A stretch of DNA of 64,000 nt from Clostridia bacterium (GTDB lineage: Bacteria > Bacillota > Clostridia > Christensenellales > CAG-138), in NCBI GenBank assembly GCA_017541305.1, contig JAFXZJ010000027.1, forward strand, positions 1-64,000, given 5' to 3'. Every line of letters starts with the position of its first letter. The first letter of the stretch is position 1. Position numbers and translations under genes: made by a program. Of this stretch, positions 42,844 to 51,113 are shown in pieces. The notes beneath the pieces are model-generated. The model was given only the letters and a program-made list of their open reading frames with translations. It did no database searches and was not told where the DNA came from.

Positions 42844-45279
42844 TCAGAGCAGATCAAGTATCGCCCGCATCATCATCAGCGCATCGGTAGCGTCGATCGC
42901 GCCGTCGCCGTTGAAGTCGGCAAGAGCCGCCTGAGTATCATTGAATTCGACGATCTCAAGCACATTACGCATAACCAGTATGACGTCTGTCGTGTCAAGG
43001 ACGCCGTCAAGATTCACGTCACCGGGCAGATAGGAGACCGTCACAATACCGTTTGTCACCTCATACGAGATGTTGGTAATGCTTGTTGAATCTAACGGCA
43101 TAAAGTAGAACTGAAGTACTTCAACCGTTATAGGGATCTCGGTACCGCCTTCGGCTTCACCCGAAACCCGGAAATTCAGCGTGAAAATACATCCCTCTGC
43201 GCTTACGGCATCTATAGGCATTACCGCAATGAATTTTGCCGTACCGGGCGTGCCGGTGATGTCGGTATTTATGAGCCCGCCTGCCGCGCTCATTGCCTGA
43301 CAGACTTCACCGGGTTCAATCGCTTCAACCGTAAGCAGATCAGGATCGTAGTGAACAAGCAGTGTCAGCGCGCTTGCTTCGTATTCGCCTTCGATACTGA
43401 CGTCGACTGAGCATTCACCGCCTGGTAACGCTGTAACGCTGTCAACAGTAAAGCTTACGGGATCAACAGCAGACGGATCGGGGATCACGCCGTCAAACAC
43501 TTTAGCGGTATGCAGATCGGTGAACTCAAGATCCTCATATTCGCCCGCCGCGACATAACTGTCGGAAGCGGTGCCGTCGGCGTTCAGCATAACGAGGTTG
43601 TTCGCAACGGTAACGCTGCCGGTAAAGCCGGCGGCGGTGATGCGGTCCCCATCATTGGAGATGGCGATATTTATATTGCCGGAGGCCGTACCGTAATCCT
43701 CGCCGTCGCGCAGGGTGATGAGACCTGCCTTGAATTCCGCATTGCCGGTAACGCCGCCGTCGATATCCACTATGCCGCCGTAAACGCCGAGATCGCCGCC
43801 CTCGACGGAGCCGGAAACGAGCTTACCTATCTCATCTACGGTATCATGGGGCTGCATGTAAATGCCGAGGCTGCTGCCATCGGGTACGGAGAAGCCCTGC
43901 GGGACGGAAAGCTCTGCGCCGTTAAGAAGGAGGATATGTGCGTCGCCGTCGACGGTGACGCAGACGTTTTCGATATCAACGTCGTCGGGAACGAGGTACC
44001 AGTAATCCTGAAGCTCAAGCTCCCCCTCTTCCATGCTGTCAAGCAGGAAGAAATCGCGCCTGGACTGCACGTCTCCGTTTTCATCGATATAATCGGTGAG
44101 GGGATCGGGCATAATAACGTTTCCGTTGATGTTGTCGGGGGTTGCGATAACGTCAGTCGCCTGACCGAACATGTCGGCAAGGACGAATTCGTCGGTGAAG
44201 GTGACAGTGCCGTTATAGGAAGAGCAGTTGATGTAATCGCGGTATCTGTTCTGCCAGCCGAGGTTGATCTCCGGAGCCTGCATGCCGTAGGAACCGGAAC
44301 CGGCACGGGCGGTGACATCCCCACTTTCGATGTTTATGGATTCGCTGGCATAGATACCAGGACCTGCGCTTCCCGTTGCAGTAACGTCAGACTCAGAAAT
44401 TGATATGGTTTTGACGGAGATTCCAGCATCGTAGCTTCCTGTTGTTAAAAGACTGCCGCCCGATACTGTTAATGACCCGCCTGTGACTGAGATTCCACAA
44501 CGCCCTATGGCAATAACATTGCCGCCGTTGATTGATACTGGTGACTTATATGTCCCGATACCATTTCCGCGAGTTGATCCCGATCCGCCTCCTGACGCAT
44601 AAACTGTACCTCCGTTTATTGTGATGCAACCCTCAGAAACTGAACCTGAGCCGTATCCGATTCCGCATGAGCCATTAGATGAAGTGCTGTAAGCTGCTCC
44701 GTAAGCCGTAATATTTCCACCATTGATGATGATATTGCCAAACGAACCAACGGATCCTATTCCGGGGCCTTTAAGGTTGGAAATAGCATAGCCACTAGCA
44801 GTAATACTACCACCATTGATTATAAGCGTTCCGTCGACCTGGATGCCGCAGTAGCCGGTATTTGAACTGCCTTTAGTGGTGAGAATGCCCTTCTCATTCT
44901 CAGTCGATTGAGCAAAAATACGCAGAGTGTTGCCCGTATCAATATTGATAGGCGCATTGATCGTTAATTTTGCGCCGTCAAGCAGCAGCAGGTTCACCGC
45001 ACCTTCGGCGTAAACTGTAGCATTAATTGTCACTTCCCCGCTTACGATGTACCACGCGTTCGTCACGTTCCACGTGGTCAGATCGGATGTGACGTCGATC
45101 GTGGTGACGGTGTTCGGCAGTTTTTTTACGTTGCCGTTTTCGTCGATGTAGGTATAACCGCGCGTGTCGAAATCATCGTCGACCTTGGCTAAGGCGGTGA
45201 TACCGAGCGTCGTGAAGGCCAGCGCCGCACAAAGCAGCACGGCAAGCAGCCTCCTGATTCTTTCAGAGATGATGTTCAT
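42844..45279 (-). CDS. Beta-helix protein with cohesin and dockerin
   Basis: An 811-residue secreted protein from the ATG at 45277-45279 (GGGAGG upstream); the longer frame reads leader RNA. Residues 30-500 are made of short GG-turn strands (LIINGGSITASGY, IIINGGNITAYG, ITINGGTVYASGG), typical of right-handed beta-helix proteins such as pectate-lyase-like or adhesin folds. A cohesin-like domain (about 605-748, VSFTVDSVTALPGGECSV) and a dockerin (about 750-811, DVNLDGVLDTTD, DFNGDGAIDATD) follow. No catalytic residues of polysaccharide lyases could be recognised. It is preceded by a structured leader at 45292-45465. Confidence 0.85.
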   Translation of the reverse strand: MNIISERIRRLLAVLLCAALAFTTLGITALAKVDDDFDTRGYTYIDENGNVKKLPNTVTTIDVTSDLTTWNVTNAWYIVSGEVTINATVYAEGAVNLLLLDGAKLTINAPINIDTGNTLRIFAQSTENEKGILTTKGSSNTGYCGIQVDGTLIINGGSITASGYAISNLKGPGIGSVGSFGNIIINGGNITAYGAAYSTSSNGSCGIGYGSGSVSEGCITINGGTVYASGGGSGSTRGNGIGTYKSPVSINGGNVIAIGRCGISVTGGSLTVSGGSLLTTGSYDAGISVKTISISESDVTATGSAGPGIYASESINIESGDVTARAGSGSYGMQAPEINLGWQNRYRDYINCSSYNGTVTFTDEFVLADMFGQATDVIATPDNINGNVIMPDPLTDYIDENGDVQSRRDFFLLDSMEEGELELQDYWYLVPDDVDIENVCVTVDGDAHILLLNGAELSVPQGFSVPDGSSLGIYMQPHDTVDEIGKLVSGSVEGGDLGVYGGIVDIDGGVTGNAEFKAGLITLRDGEDYGTASGNINIAISNDGDRITAAGFTGSVTVANNLVMLNADGTASDSYVAAGEYEDLEFTDLHTAKVFDGVIPDPSAVDPVSFTVDSVTALPGGECSVDVSIEGEYEASALTLLVHYDPDLLTVEAIEPGEVCQAMSAAGGLINTDITGTPGTAKFIAVMPIDAVSAEGCIFTLNFRVSGEAEGGTEIPITVEVLQFYFMPLDSTSITNISYEVTNGIVTVSYLPGDVNLDGVLDTTDVILVMRNVLEIVEFNDTQAALADFNGDGAIDATDALMMMRAILDLL

Positions 45280-45291
45280 ATTTGCCTCCCT

Positions 45292-45475
45292 TTGAAAAAT
45301 ATAAAGTGCAGCCCCATACGGAACTGCACTGCAAAAACGCACAGATTCATAGCTGCTGCACTAACCATGACTCCAATTCAATTAGATGCCAAGTGGAACA
45401 TGCGTGTTTGCCGAAGCAAAACGCATCTTCTTGAATTGGAATATAAGGCTTGTGTAGCAACATTATATTATCATA
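45292..45475 (-). promoter_or_regulatory. Structured leader with terminator-like hairpin (candidate attenuator)
   Basis: Minus-strand leader upstream of the beta-helix gene. In transcription order: a TATAAT-like -10 near 45465, a nested hairpin (TCCAATTCAA/TTGAATTGGA outer, ATGCGT-TTTGC/GCAAA-ACGCAT inner with a TTCG-type loop, 45371-45443), a free AGTGCAGC, then AGTGCAGTTCC-GTAT-GGGGCTGCACT (11 pairs, 45298-45323) followed by TTATATTTTT just before the ribosome binding site. AGTGCAGC can also pair with the 3' arm of that hairpin. The layout matches a transcription attenuator, but it fits no riboswitch family I know. Confidence 0.5.
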
Positions 45476-45528
45476 TTCATTCAGAATTAGCAAGTACATT
45501 TTATTCTTTTTATTTCAAATACGGAGCA

Positions 45529-45562
45529 AAAAAGGAGCGCAGGCGAAATTCGTCTGCGCTCC
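45529..45562 (-). terminator. Terminator of the cohesin-dockerin gene at 45578
   Basis: The same 12-pair hairpin as at 41547, here followed by T6 on the minus strand. Confidence 0.88.
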
Positions 45563-45619
45563 GTGTTTTTGGGGATATCAGCCGCCGATTATGATGCTCC
45601 AGATCGCGGCGGGATCGAG
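45530..45619. repeat. 90-bp sequence identical to 41548-41637
   Basis: See the entry at 41548: identical terminator and gene end in the paralogous cohesin-dockerin gene. Confidence 0.9.
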
Positions 45620-46300
45620 GCTGTCGATCGAGCCGTCACCGTTGGCGTCGGCATTGGCAAGGCCCTGCTCGCTGATCTCGGGATCGTAATCGAGCAGATA
45701 GCTGACAAGCAGCGAGATATCGGTCTCGCCCACGACGCCGTCGCAGTCAACGTCGCCGGGAAGGCCGCTGAGCGCAACGGTCACCGAGCCGTTGACAGCC
45801 GTAAAGTCGATGGGCGTGGACATGAATTCTCCCACCGGCATATAATAGAATTGGTGCACGTCGATCGTGATGGGGCTCACCGCGCCGACAGCGGCGTTAT
45901 CGGCAACCTTGAACCTGAGCGTGAACAGGCAGCCCTGCTCGCTTACGGCATCGGAGGGCAGCAGCGCCGTGAATTTGGCTTTGCCGGGCGTGCCGGTAAG
46001 ATCGGTCGTGACCATGCCAAGCGCGGCGCTGATGGCCATGCAGACCGGGCCGGGCGTAAGCGATTCAACGGTGAGCAGATCGGGATCGAAATCGACTATC
46101 ATCGTGAGCCCGTGTGCAAGGTATTCACCCTGGATGTAAATGGAAACGTCGCATTCCGCGCCGGGCGCCGCCGTGACGTTATCGGCAGTGAAGCTTACCG
46201 CCGTTTCGGAATCGGTTACGGTGCGCGCAAAAATGCCCGCGGGCGTCATCAAAAGCACTATCAAAAGCGCCGTAATGAGGCTTGTAATTCTTTTTGACAT
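45578..46300 (-). CDS. Single-cohesin, single-dockerin secreted protein
   Basis: A 240-residue protein from the ATG at 46298-46300, chosen for its GGAGGG site and signal peptide (SKRITSLITALLIVLLMTP). Cohesin-like domain about 30-176 (VSFTADNVTAAPGAECDVSIYI, IVDFDPDLLTVESLTPG, LFTLRFKV) and a dockerin about 178-240 (DVDCDGVVGETD, DANGDGSIDSLD, ending WSIIIGG). One cohesin and one dockerin on a chain allow head-to-tail linking. Divergent from the metalloprotease gene. Confidence 0.88.
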   Translation of the reverse strand: MSKRITSLITALLIVLLMTPAGIFARTVTDSETAVSFTADNVTAAPGAECDVSIYIQGEYLAHGLTMIVDFDPDLLTVESLTPGPVCMAISAALGMVTTDLTGTPGKAKFTALLPSDAVSEQGCLFTLRFKVADNAAVGAVSPITIDVHQFYYMPVGEFMSTPIDFTAVNGSVTVALSGLPGDVDCDGVVGETDISLLVSYLLDYDPEISEQGLANADANGDGSIDSLDPAAIWSIIIGG

Positions 46301-46333
46301 GGTTTCCCTCCGGATATGGATAGATTTGTTCAT

Positions 46334-46362
46334 ATTATATCTCATGCGCGTTTCCTTTGCAA
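46334..46362 (-). promoter_or_regulatory. Promoter of the single cohesin-dockerin gene
   Basis: Minus-strand TTGCAA (46357-46362) and TATAAT (46334-46339), spacer 17 bp. Confidence 0.7.
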
Positions 46363-46437
46363 CAGCTAAACAGGCACAATTTACCCAATATTTTACGCAA
46401 AAAAACCAAATCGGTGTGGAAATCTCCGCGGAAAGAT

Positions 46438-46443
46438 GATATA
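46438..46443 (+). promoter_or_regulatory. -10 box of the metalloprotease gene
   Basis: TATAAT at 46438-46443 lies 33 bp before the ATG, with a weak -35 (TGTGGA, 46415-46420) at 17 bp. Confidence 0.5.
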
Positions 46444-46475
46444 ATATATGCAAATCTATTTGGGAGGTGTTCCTT

Positions 46476-48182
46476 ATGAAGAAAGCTGCCGCGTTTGCGC
46501 TTGCGTTCCTTTTGACGGCGTTCTGTCTGCCGATGGGCGTTTCGGCGCGGATATCCACGGGTACCCTGATCGACACCGACGGTTCGGACGGTTATTCCGG
46601 CGATTACGTTGTGGCCTATAATCCCTCGACTGCCGTTTCAGGCTCACTTTCCACCGGCAATATGACCGGCCTGATCGAGACCGAGGTCGGCGGCGCAAAA
46701 GCCGTTCCCGCGGCCGATCCTTACGCGCCGTATATGATCGACGTTGACGCTCAGCTTGCCGGGCGCGCAATGCCCGAGCTTGAAAAGCTGCCCGTTCCCG
46801 AAAACGGCACACGCGCCTCGTACAACGTGGGCGACACAAGGACTTTTATGATAATGAACTACTCCCCCGCCGGGATGTTCATGGAATTCAAGGTGCTTTA
46901 CAAGAGCGAGCACGCTTACGTCTGGACACCCACCTCGACCGCCGAGAACGTCTATCCGCTCGATTCGATCGATCCCGATTATGCCCGCATGGCCGCCGAG
47001 ATGTTCGATTCCAAGTTCGATCTGATGCAGTCCTCGTTCGGCGACCATGATAACGGCTCCTCCGGCGACGGCAGGCTGAATCTGCTCTATTACAACATCG
47101 ACGATGGCTGGGAACCCGGTCAGGGCTATATCGGCGGTTATTTCTATGCGCTCGACCTTTACACCGCCGGTATGCCGATACTTAATATCGATACCTACCC
47201 CGGCGTTGCACGCCCAAGCTCCGACGGGGGCATGATATCCGATATCTCCTATACTTACAGCACGATCGTGCATGAATATCAGCATCTTATCTGCTTCTCG
47301 CAGTGCGGCGCGGCCGATACGTGGATAAACGAATGCATGAGCGCGGCCGCGGAGGAGATCTGCTTCCCCGGTTCAAGCGTTTATCCCCGCATACAGAGCT
47401 GGACGGATCATTACTATTCTCAGGCGCAGGATTGGGATACCCCGCCCGTGGAGGTCGAATACATTCCCGAATACTCGCTCTATAACGGCTATTCGATGTA
47501 TGACTGGTCGAACGATCTGCCGACGGACGATCTGCTGGTGCTCTATGCGCAGGTTTCGCTGTTTGCGCAATACTTGTATTCGCGCTTTGGCAACACCGTG
47601 TTCCACAGCATAATGGACAACATGTCCACGGGCGGCGGGCTGTCGGCGCCAAACAGCTTCCAATCCATATGCCTTGCCGCAACGGGCGTGGAGCCTTCGG
47701 AGCTTGTGAAGAATTTCCGCGTGGCGCTGTATGCCAACACCTCGCCCGATGAATACGGCGGGATCTATTCCTTCTCGATGCAGCCGGGCTATGATCCCGA
47801 CGAATACTACGGTGTGCAGGATCTTTACGACCTGCTCTGCCCCGTGGTGTTCACGGGCGCAAGCTGCTCGATCAAGGGCGGCGGCGCGATCTGCATAAAG
47901 CCGACCGGCGGCGTGTATTATCCGCCGTCCGACGCGGCAAGCGGGCTCGTTTACGTGGGCATAACGCGCGGCGGCGAGGAGCCGCACGACTTCCTGCCGG
48001 GCGACGTGGATATGAACGGTATAGTCGATTCCGTTGACGCCCTGCTTGCGCTGAGATACGCGCTGGGCATCGTCGAGCTGAACGATGAACAGCTGCTTCA
48101 CGGCGACGTGGATCAGAACGGGACGGTCGATTCGGTCGACGCGCTGATAATCCTCAGGATGTCGCTTGGGATCATAAGATAG
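46476..48182 (+). CDS. Secreted M30-like zinc metalloprotease with dockerin
   Basis: A 568-residue secreted protein from the ATG at 46476 (GGGAGG at 8 bp; an upstream GTG is less likely). Signal peptide, a pro-region with YNVGDTRTF (hyicolysin-like), and a catalytic centre VHEYQHLICF (HExxH, about residue 265) followed by WINECMSAAAEE, where the Glu is the likely third ligand. The catalytic domain resembles the M30/hyicolysin and related M6-like groups. C-terminal dockerin about 506-568 (DVDMNGIVDSVD, DVDQNGTVDSVD). It could be recruited to the neighbouring cohesin proteins. No inhibitor gene is adjacent. Confidence 0.88.
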   Translation: MKKAAAFALAFLLTAFCLPMGVSARISTGTLIDTDGSDGYSGDYVVAYNPSTAVSGSLSTGNMTGLIETEVGGAKAVPAADPYAPYMIDVDAQLAGRAMPELEKLPVPENGTRASYNVGDTRTFMIMNYSPAGMFMEFKVLYKSEHAYVWTPTSTAENVYPLDSIDPDYARMAAEMFDSKFDLMQSSFGDHDNGSSGDGRLNLLYYNIDDGWEPGQGYIGGYFYALDLYTAGMPILNIDTYPGVARPSSDGGMISDISYTYSTIVHEYQHLICFSQCGAADTWINECMSAAAEEICFPGSSVYPRIQSWTDHYYSQAQDWDTPPVEVEYIPEYSLYNGYSMYDWSNDLPTDDLLVLYAQVSLFAQYLYSRFGNTVFHSIMDNMSTGGGLSAPNSFQSICLAATGVEPSELVKNFRVALYANTSPDEYGGIYSFSMQPGYDPDEYYGVQDLYDLLCPVVFTGASCSIKGGGAICIKPTGGVYYPPSDAASGLVYVGITRGGEEPHDFLPGDVDMNGIVDSVDALLALRYALGIVELNDEQLLHGDVDQNGTVDSVDALIILRMSLGIIR

Positions 48183-48196
48183 CTCGGGATACGACA

Positions 48197-48227
48197 AAGG
48201 GGCCCCCGATCGGGAGCCCCCTTTTTC
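48197..48227. terminator. Bidirectional terminator, metalloprotease and hut operon
   Basis: GGGGCCCCCG and CGGGAGCCCC pair with one mismatch and a 2-nt loop, with T-run CTTTTT on the plus side and CCTTTG on the minus side. Confidence 0.75.
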
Positions 48228-48233
48228 TTGTCG

Positions 48234-48860
48234 TTACTGCATGTACTGCATCGTCTCATTATAGATCATCTCGAAGCCGGCGTCGATATCGTCGATCATC
48301 TTTTGACCCTTGGCCTTGTAATCGGCGGCCATCGCCTCGTCGAGGCCGGTGACGTTGATCAGCACGTTCATCCACGCTCCGTAAGCCGCGGCCTTTACGT
48401 TGAGCGCGCCCACGCCGAAGTCGGAGGCGCAGTTGGTGTTGAATTTGCCGATGAGCTTCTTGCCCAGCTCCATGCCGGAATGGCAGAGCTCGAGGGTGTA
48501 GAGGGGCGCGTTGGTGGCGACTATGGTAGCCTCGCGGATGGCGGCCTTGCGGGCGGCCTTCTCCTCGTCGGTCTCCTTGGGCATCTTGAAAGCGTCGGAT
48601 ATCATGTTATAGGCGTCGGTATCGCGGTCGATCTGCGCGGTGAGCTCGGCGACGATGGGCTTGCCCGCTTCGATGATCTCATTGCAGTTGTCGGCAAAAT
48701 CGACGTACTTCTTGCGGCCGAGGGTGAGGCCGGCGACCATGGTGAACAGGCCGACGCCCTGTGCGCCGACGAGCGCGGAAGCGCTTCCGCCGCCGGGAGC
48801 GGGCGCGTCGGACGCAACGAGCTGAAGATAATCGGATACTTGCATTTCGGTGAGTTTCAT
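48234..48860 (-). CDS. fchA: Formiminotetrahydrofolate cyclodeaminase / methenyl-THF cyclohydrolase
   Basis: A 208-residue FTCD_C-family protein: LVASDAPAPGGGSASALVGAQG at the N-terminus is the folate-binding glycine-rich start of the family. It releases ammonia from 5-formimino-THF to give methenyl-THF, the last step of this histidine pathway, and may also act as a cyclohydrolase. Its start overlaps the hutI stop as ATGA. Last gene of the hut operon. Confidence 0.94.
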   Translation of the reverse strand: MKLTEMQVSDYLQLVASDAPAPGGGSASALVGAQGVGLFTMVAGLTLGRKKYVDFADNCNEIIEAGKPIVAELTAQIDRDTDAYNMISDAFKMPKETDEEKAARKAAIREATIVATNAPLYTLELCHSGMELGKKLIGKFNTNCASDFGVGALNVKAAAYGAWMNVLINVTGLDEAMAADYKAKGQKMIDDIDAGFEMIYNETMQYMQ

Positions 48861-50080
48861 TTTACGATATTTCCTTTCCTGATAACTTTTTCGGCTTTGT
48901 TGGTGCCCATTCTGTAAACGAGGTAATCAAGATCCTCCGCGTCCCAGATGACCAGATCGGCCTGCTTGCCGGGCTCGACAGTGCCAAGGGTCTCTCCCCT
49001 GCCCACCGCGCACGCGGCGTTGATTGTGACCGCCGCAAGCACCTCTTCGGGCGTCATGCGGTATTTGAGATAAGCAAGGTTCATGCAAAGCTGCAGATCG
49101 TTTGAGGGGCAGGAGCCGGGATTGAAATCCGTGCATACCGCAACGGGCACGCCCGCCGCTATCATATCCCTTGCGGGAGCGAATTCCTTGCCCAAATAAA
49201 GCGAGGTGCCGGGCAGCAGGCACGCGATGGTGCCGCCCCTTGCCATCGATTCGATACCCGCCTTGTCGATCGCGATAAGATGCTCGGCGCTGACCGCGCC
49301 CATCTCGCCCGCAAGCACGGATCCGCCTATGGCGTCGATCTCGTCGGCATGTATCTTGGTCTTGAAGCCATAGGCCTGCCCGTAGGTGAGCATCCTGCGG
49401 CTCTGCTCCACGTCGAATACGCCCGTTTCGCAGAACACGTCCACGAATTCGCAAAGCTCGTCGTCGGCTACCTTGGGAAGTATCTTCGTGCAGATAAACT
49501 CGATATAGCCGTCGGGATCGCCCTTGAACTCGGGGGGAACGGCGTGCGCCGCCATGAACGTGGGCACGACGCTGAAGCCTCCCTCGGCGCTTAAGCGCCT
49601 TATGACGCGCAGCTGCTTCAATTCGTTCTCAACGTCAAGCCCATAGCCCGACTTGGCCTCAACGGTGGTGATGCCGTGATCGAGCATTTCGGCAAGGGCC
49701 TTTTCCGCGCGCTCATAGAGCTCGTCCTCGGAGGCGTTCCTTGTGGCGACGAGCGTGTTGAGTATGCCGCCGCCGGCCTGCAGTATCTCGAGATAGCTTG
49801 CCCCGCGGAGCTTTAAGGGCACCTCGTGCTGACGCCAGCCGCCGAAAATGAGGTGGGTGTGCGCGTCGATCAAGCCCGCGGTGACAAGGCGGCCGCCCGC
49901 GTCGATCACGTTATCGCACTCGGGCGCGGAGCCGTTATCGTAAACGGCCTGTATCGTATCGCCGTTTATCATCACGGCGGCATTCCTGCGGAGCTTCACC
50001 CCGCCGTGCTGCGCCGCCCCGCGAAGGGGCTCATTGCCCTCCGCGGTTGCGAGCATGCCTATGTTTTTTATTAAGATCAT
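48857..50080 (-). CDS. hutI: Imidazolonepropionase
   Basis: HutI opens imidazolone propionate to N-formimino-glutamate. 407 residues, amidohydrolase fold with DAHTHLIFGG (metal HxH, about residues 73-82), KSGYGLDVENELK, HADEIDAIGG and CTDFNPGS (metal Asp). A palindromic repeat lies just upstream, between ftcD and hutI. Confidence 0.96.
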   Translation of the reverse strand: MILIKNIGMLATAEGNEPLRGAAQHGGVKLRRNAAVMINGDTIQAVYDNGSAPECDNVIDAGGRLVTAGLIDAHTHLIFGGWRQHEVPLKLRGASYLEILQAGGGILNTLVATRNASEDELYERAEKALAEMLDHGITTVEAKSGYGLDVENELKQLRVIRRLSAEGGFSVVPTFMAAHAVPPEFKGDPDGYIEFICTKILPKVADDELCEFVDVFCETGVFDVEQSRRMLTYGQAYGFKTKIHADEIDAIGGSVLAGEMGAVSAEHLIAIDKAGIESMARGGTIACLLPGTSLYLGKEFAPARDMIAAGVPVAVCTDFNPGSCPSNDLQLCMNLAYLKYRMTPEEVLAAVTINAACAVGRGETLGTVEPGKQADLVIWDAEDLDYLVYRMGTNKAEKVIRKGNIVK

Positions 50081-50090
50081 ATTCCTATTA

Positions 50091-50158
50091 CGCCTTCCCC
50101 TTTGGGGAAGGGGGACCGCCGTGCGGCACAGCCGCTTGGCGGTGGATGAGGTCTGTCA
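50091..50158. repeat. Palindromic repeat between ftcD and hutI
   Basis: CCTTCCCC-TTT-GGGGAAGG (50093-50111), then ACCGCC...GGCGGT (50115-50143) with inner GCGGC/GCCGC, ending GGATGAGGTCTGTCAGAG. The right end carries the ftcD stop codon and its last codon; the left end abuts the hutI ribosome binding site. The same type of CCTTCCCC..GGGGAAGG/GGATGAGG element is a common dispersed repeat in gut Firmicutes. Confidence 0.75.
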
Positions 50159-51082
50159 GAGCATGTAATTCTCGATTATCTGCTTATTGAAATCGAAGCC
50201 CTCGAGCTGGAGGTAATACTCGGCGGAATCGGTGAGGGCGCGCATGGGAGTGAGGCCCACGATCTCGGTGCCGGTTACCCACACGCCCCAACGGCGCGCC
50301 TCGGCCTTGGTGACCTCGACGACGCGGTAAAGCGGAGTGCGGTTGAAGTCGGTCATATTGATTGAGACCTGCGCATACTTCCTTTCGGGAACGCCGTTTT
50401 CGGGATCGGCTGGGACTTCGATCAGGAAGCCGTTGGACTTGACGCAGTCGAAGCCGCCGTTCTTGCGGCGGATGATCTTGGCGATGGCCTTGGCGATATC
50501 GACGTTATCGGTGGAAAGGTTGATATTGAACGCAACAAGGGGCATGCGGCAGCCGACGGCGGTGCAGCCGGCTGTGGGGTGGCAGTAAGCGCCGCCGAAA
50601 TCGGGGGTCCACATGGGATCCTTTACCTTTTCGGGCATGGCCTCGAACTGACCCTTGCGGATGTCGGCAAGGTTCACGCGGTGAGGAGCGGAAGCGGAAT
50701 CCTCATAGAGGAACACGGGCACGCCGGCCTCGTCCCAGATGCGCTGACCGAGGACCTTGGAATACTCCACGGTCTCTTCCTTGGTGCAGTCCTTAAGGGG
50801 GATGAGCGGGCAAACGTCCACTGCGCCCATACGGGGATGCTCGCCCTTGTGATGGTTGAGGTCGATGAGCTCGGCGGCCTTCTTGGCAAGCGCCACGGCG
50901 GCGTTGATAACGCCTTCGGGATTGCCCATGAAGGTGATGACGCTGCGGTTATGGGAAGCGTCGCTGGAATAATCGAGCAGGGTGACGCCTGGGGTGTTCC
51001 TGATCTGGTCGATGCAGGCCTCGATGACCTCGTGGTTCCTGCCTTCAGAGATATTGGGTACGCATTCGATGATCTTTGCCAT
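50156..51082 (-). CDS. ftcD: Glutamate formimidoyltransferase
   Basis: FtcD transfers the formimino group of N-formimino-glutamate to THF. 308 residues, family motifs IIECVPNISEGRNHEVIEAC at the N-terminus, HKGEHPRMGAVDVCPLIPL (about 78-96) and GTEIVGLTPMRAL near the end. It is a stand-alone transferase domain; the cyclodeaminase half is the separate fchA. Its last codon and stop lie inside the dispersed repeat, so the native C-terminus may have been replaced. Confidence 0.95.
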   Translation of the reverse strand: MAKIIECVPNISEGRNHEVIEACIDQIRNTPGVTLLDYSSDASHNRSVITFMGNPEGVINAAVALAKKAAELIDLNHHKGEHPRMGAVDVCPLIPLKDCTKEETVEYSKVLGQRIWDEAGVPVFLYEDSASAPHRVNLADIRKGQFEAMPEKVKDPMWTPDFGGAYCHPTAGCTAVGCRMPLVAFNINLSTDNVDIAKAIAKIIRRKNGGFDCVKSNGFLIEVPADPENGVPERKYAQVSINMTDFNRTPLYRVVEVTKAEARRWGVWVTGTEIVGLTPMRALTDSAEYYLQLEGFDFNKQIIENYML

Positions 51083-51113
51083 GATTTTTTCTCCTTTATG
51101 CTGAAAATATTTA

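Noticed and set aside
42844..45279. Polysaccharide lyase or pectinase based on the beta-helix
   Set aside because: The strand repeats are clear but no catalytic residue set of a lyase family could be recognised; kept as beta-helix protein only.
45292..45594. Plus-strand 100-codon frame
   Set aside because: Lies over the structured leader and the terminator of the opposite strand; no ribosome binding site or promoter.
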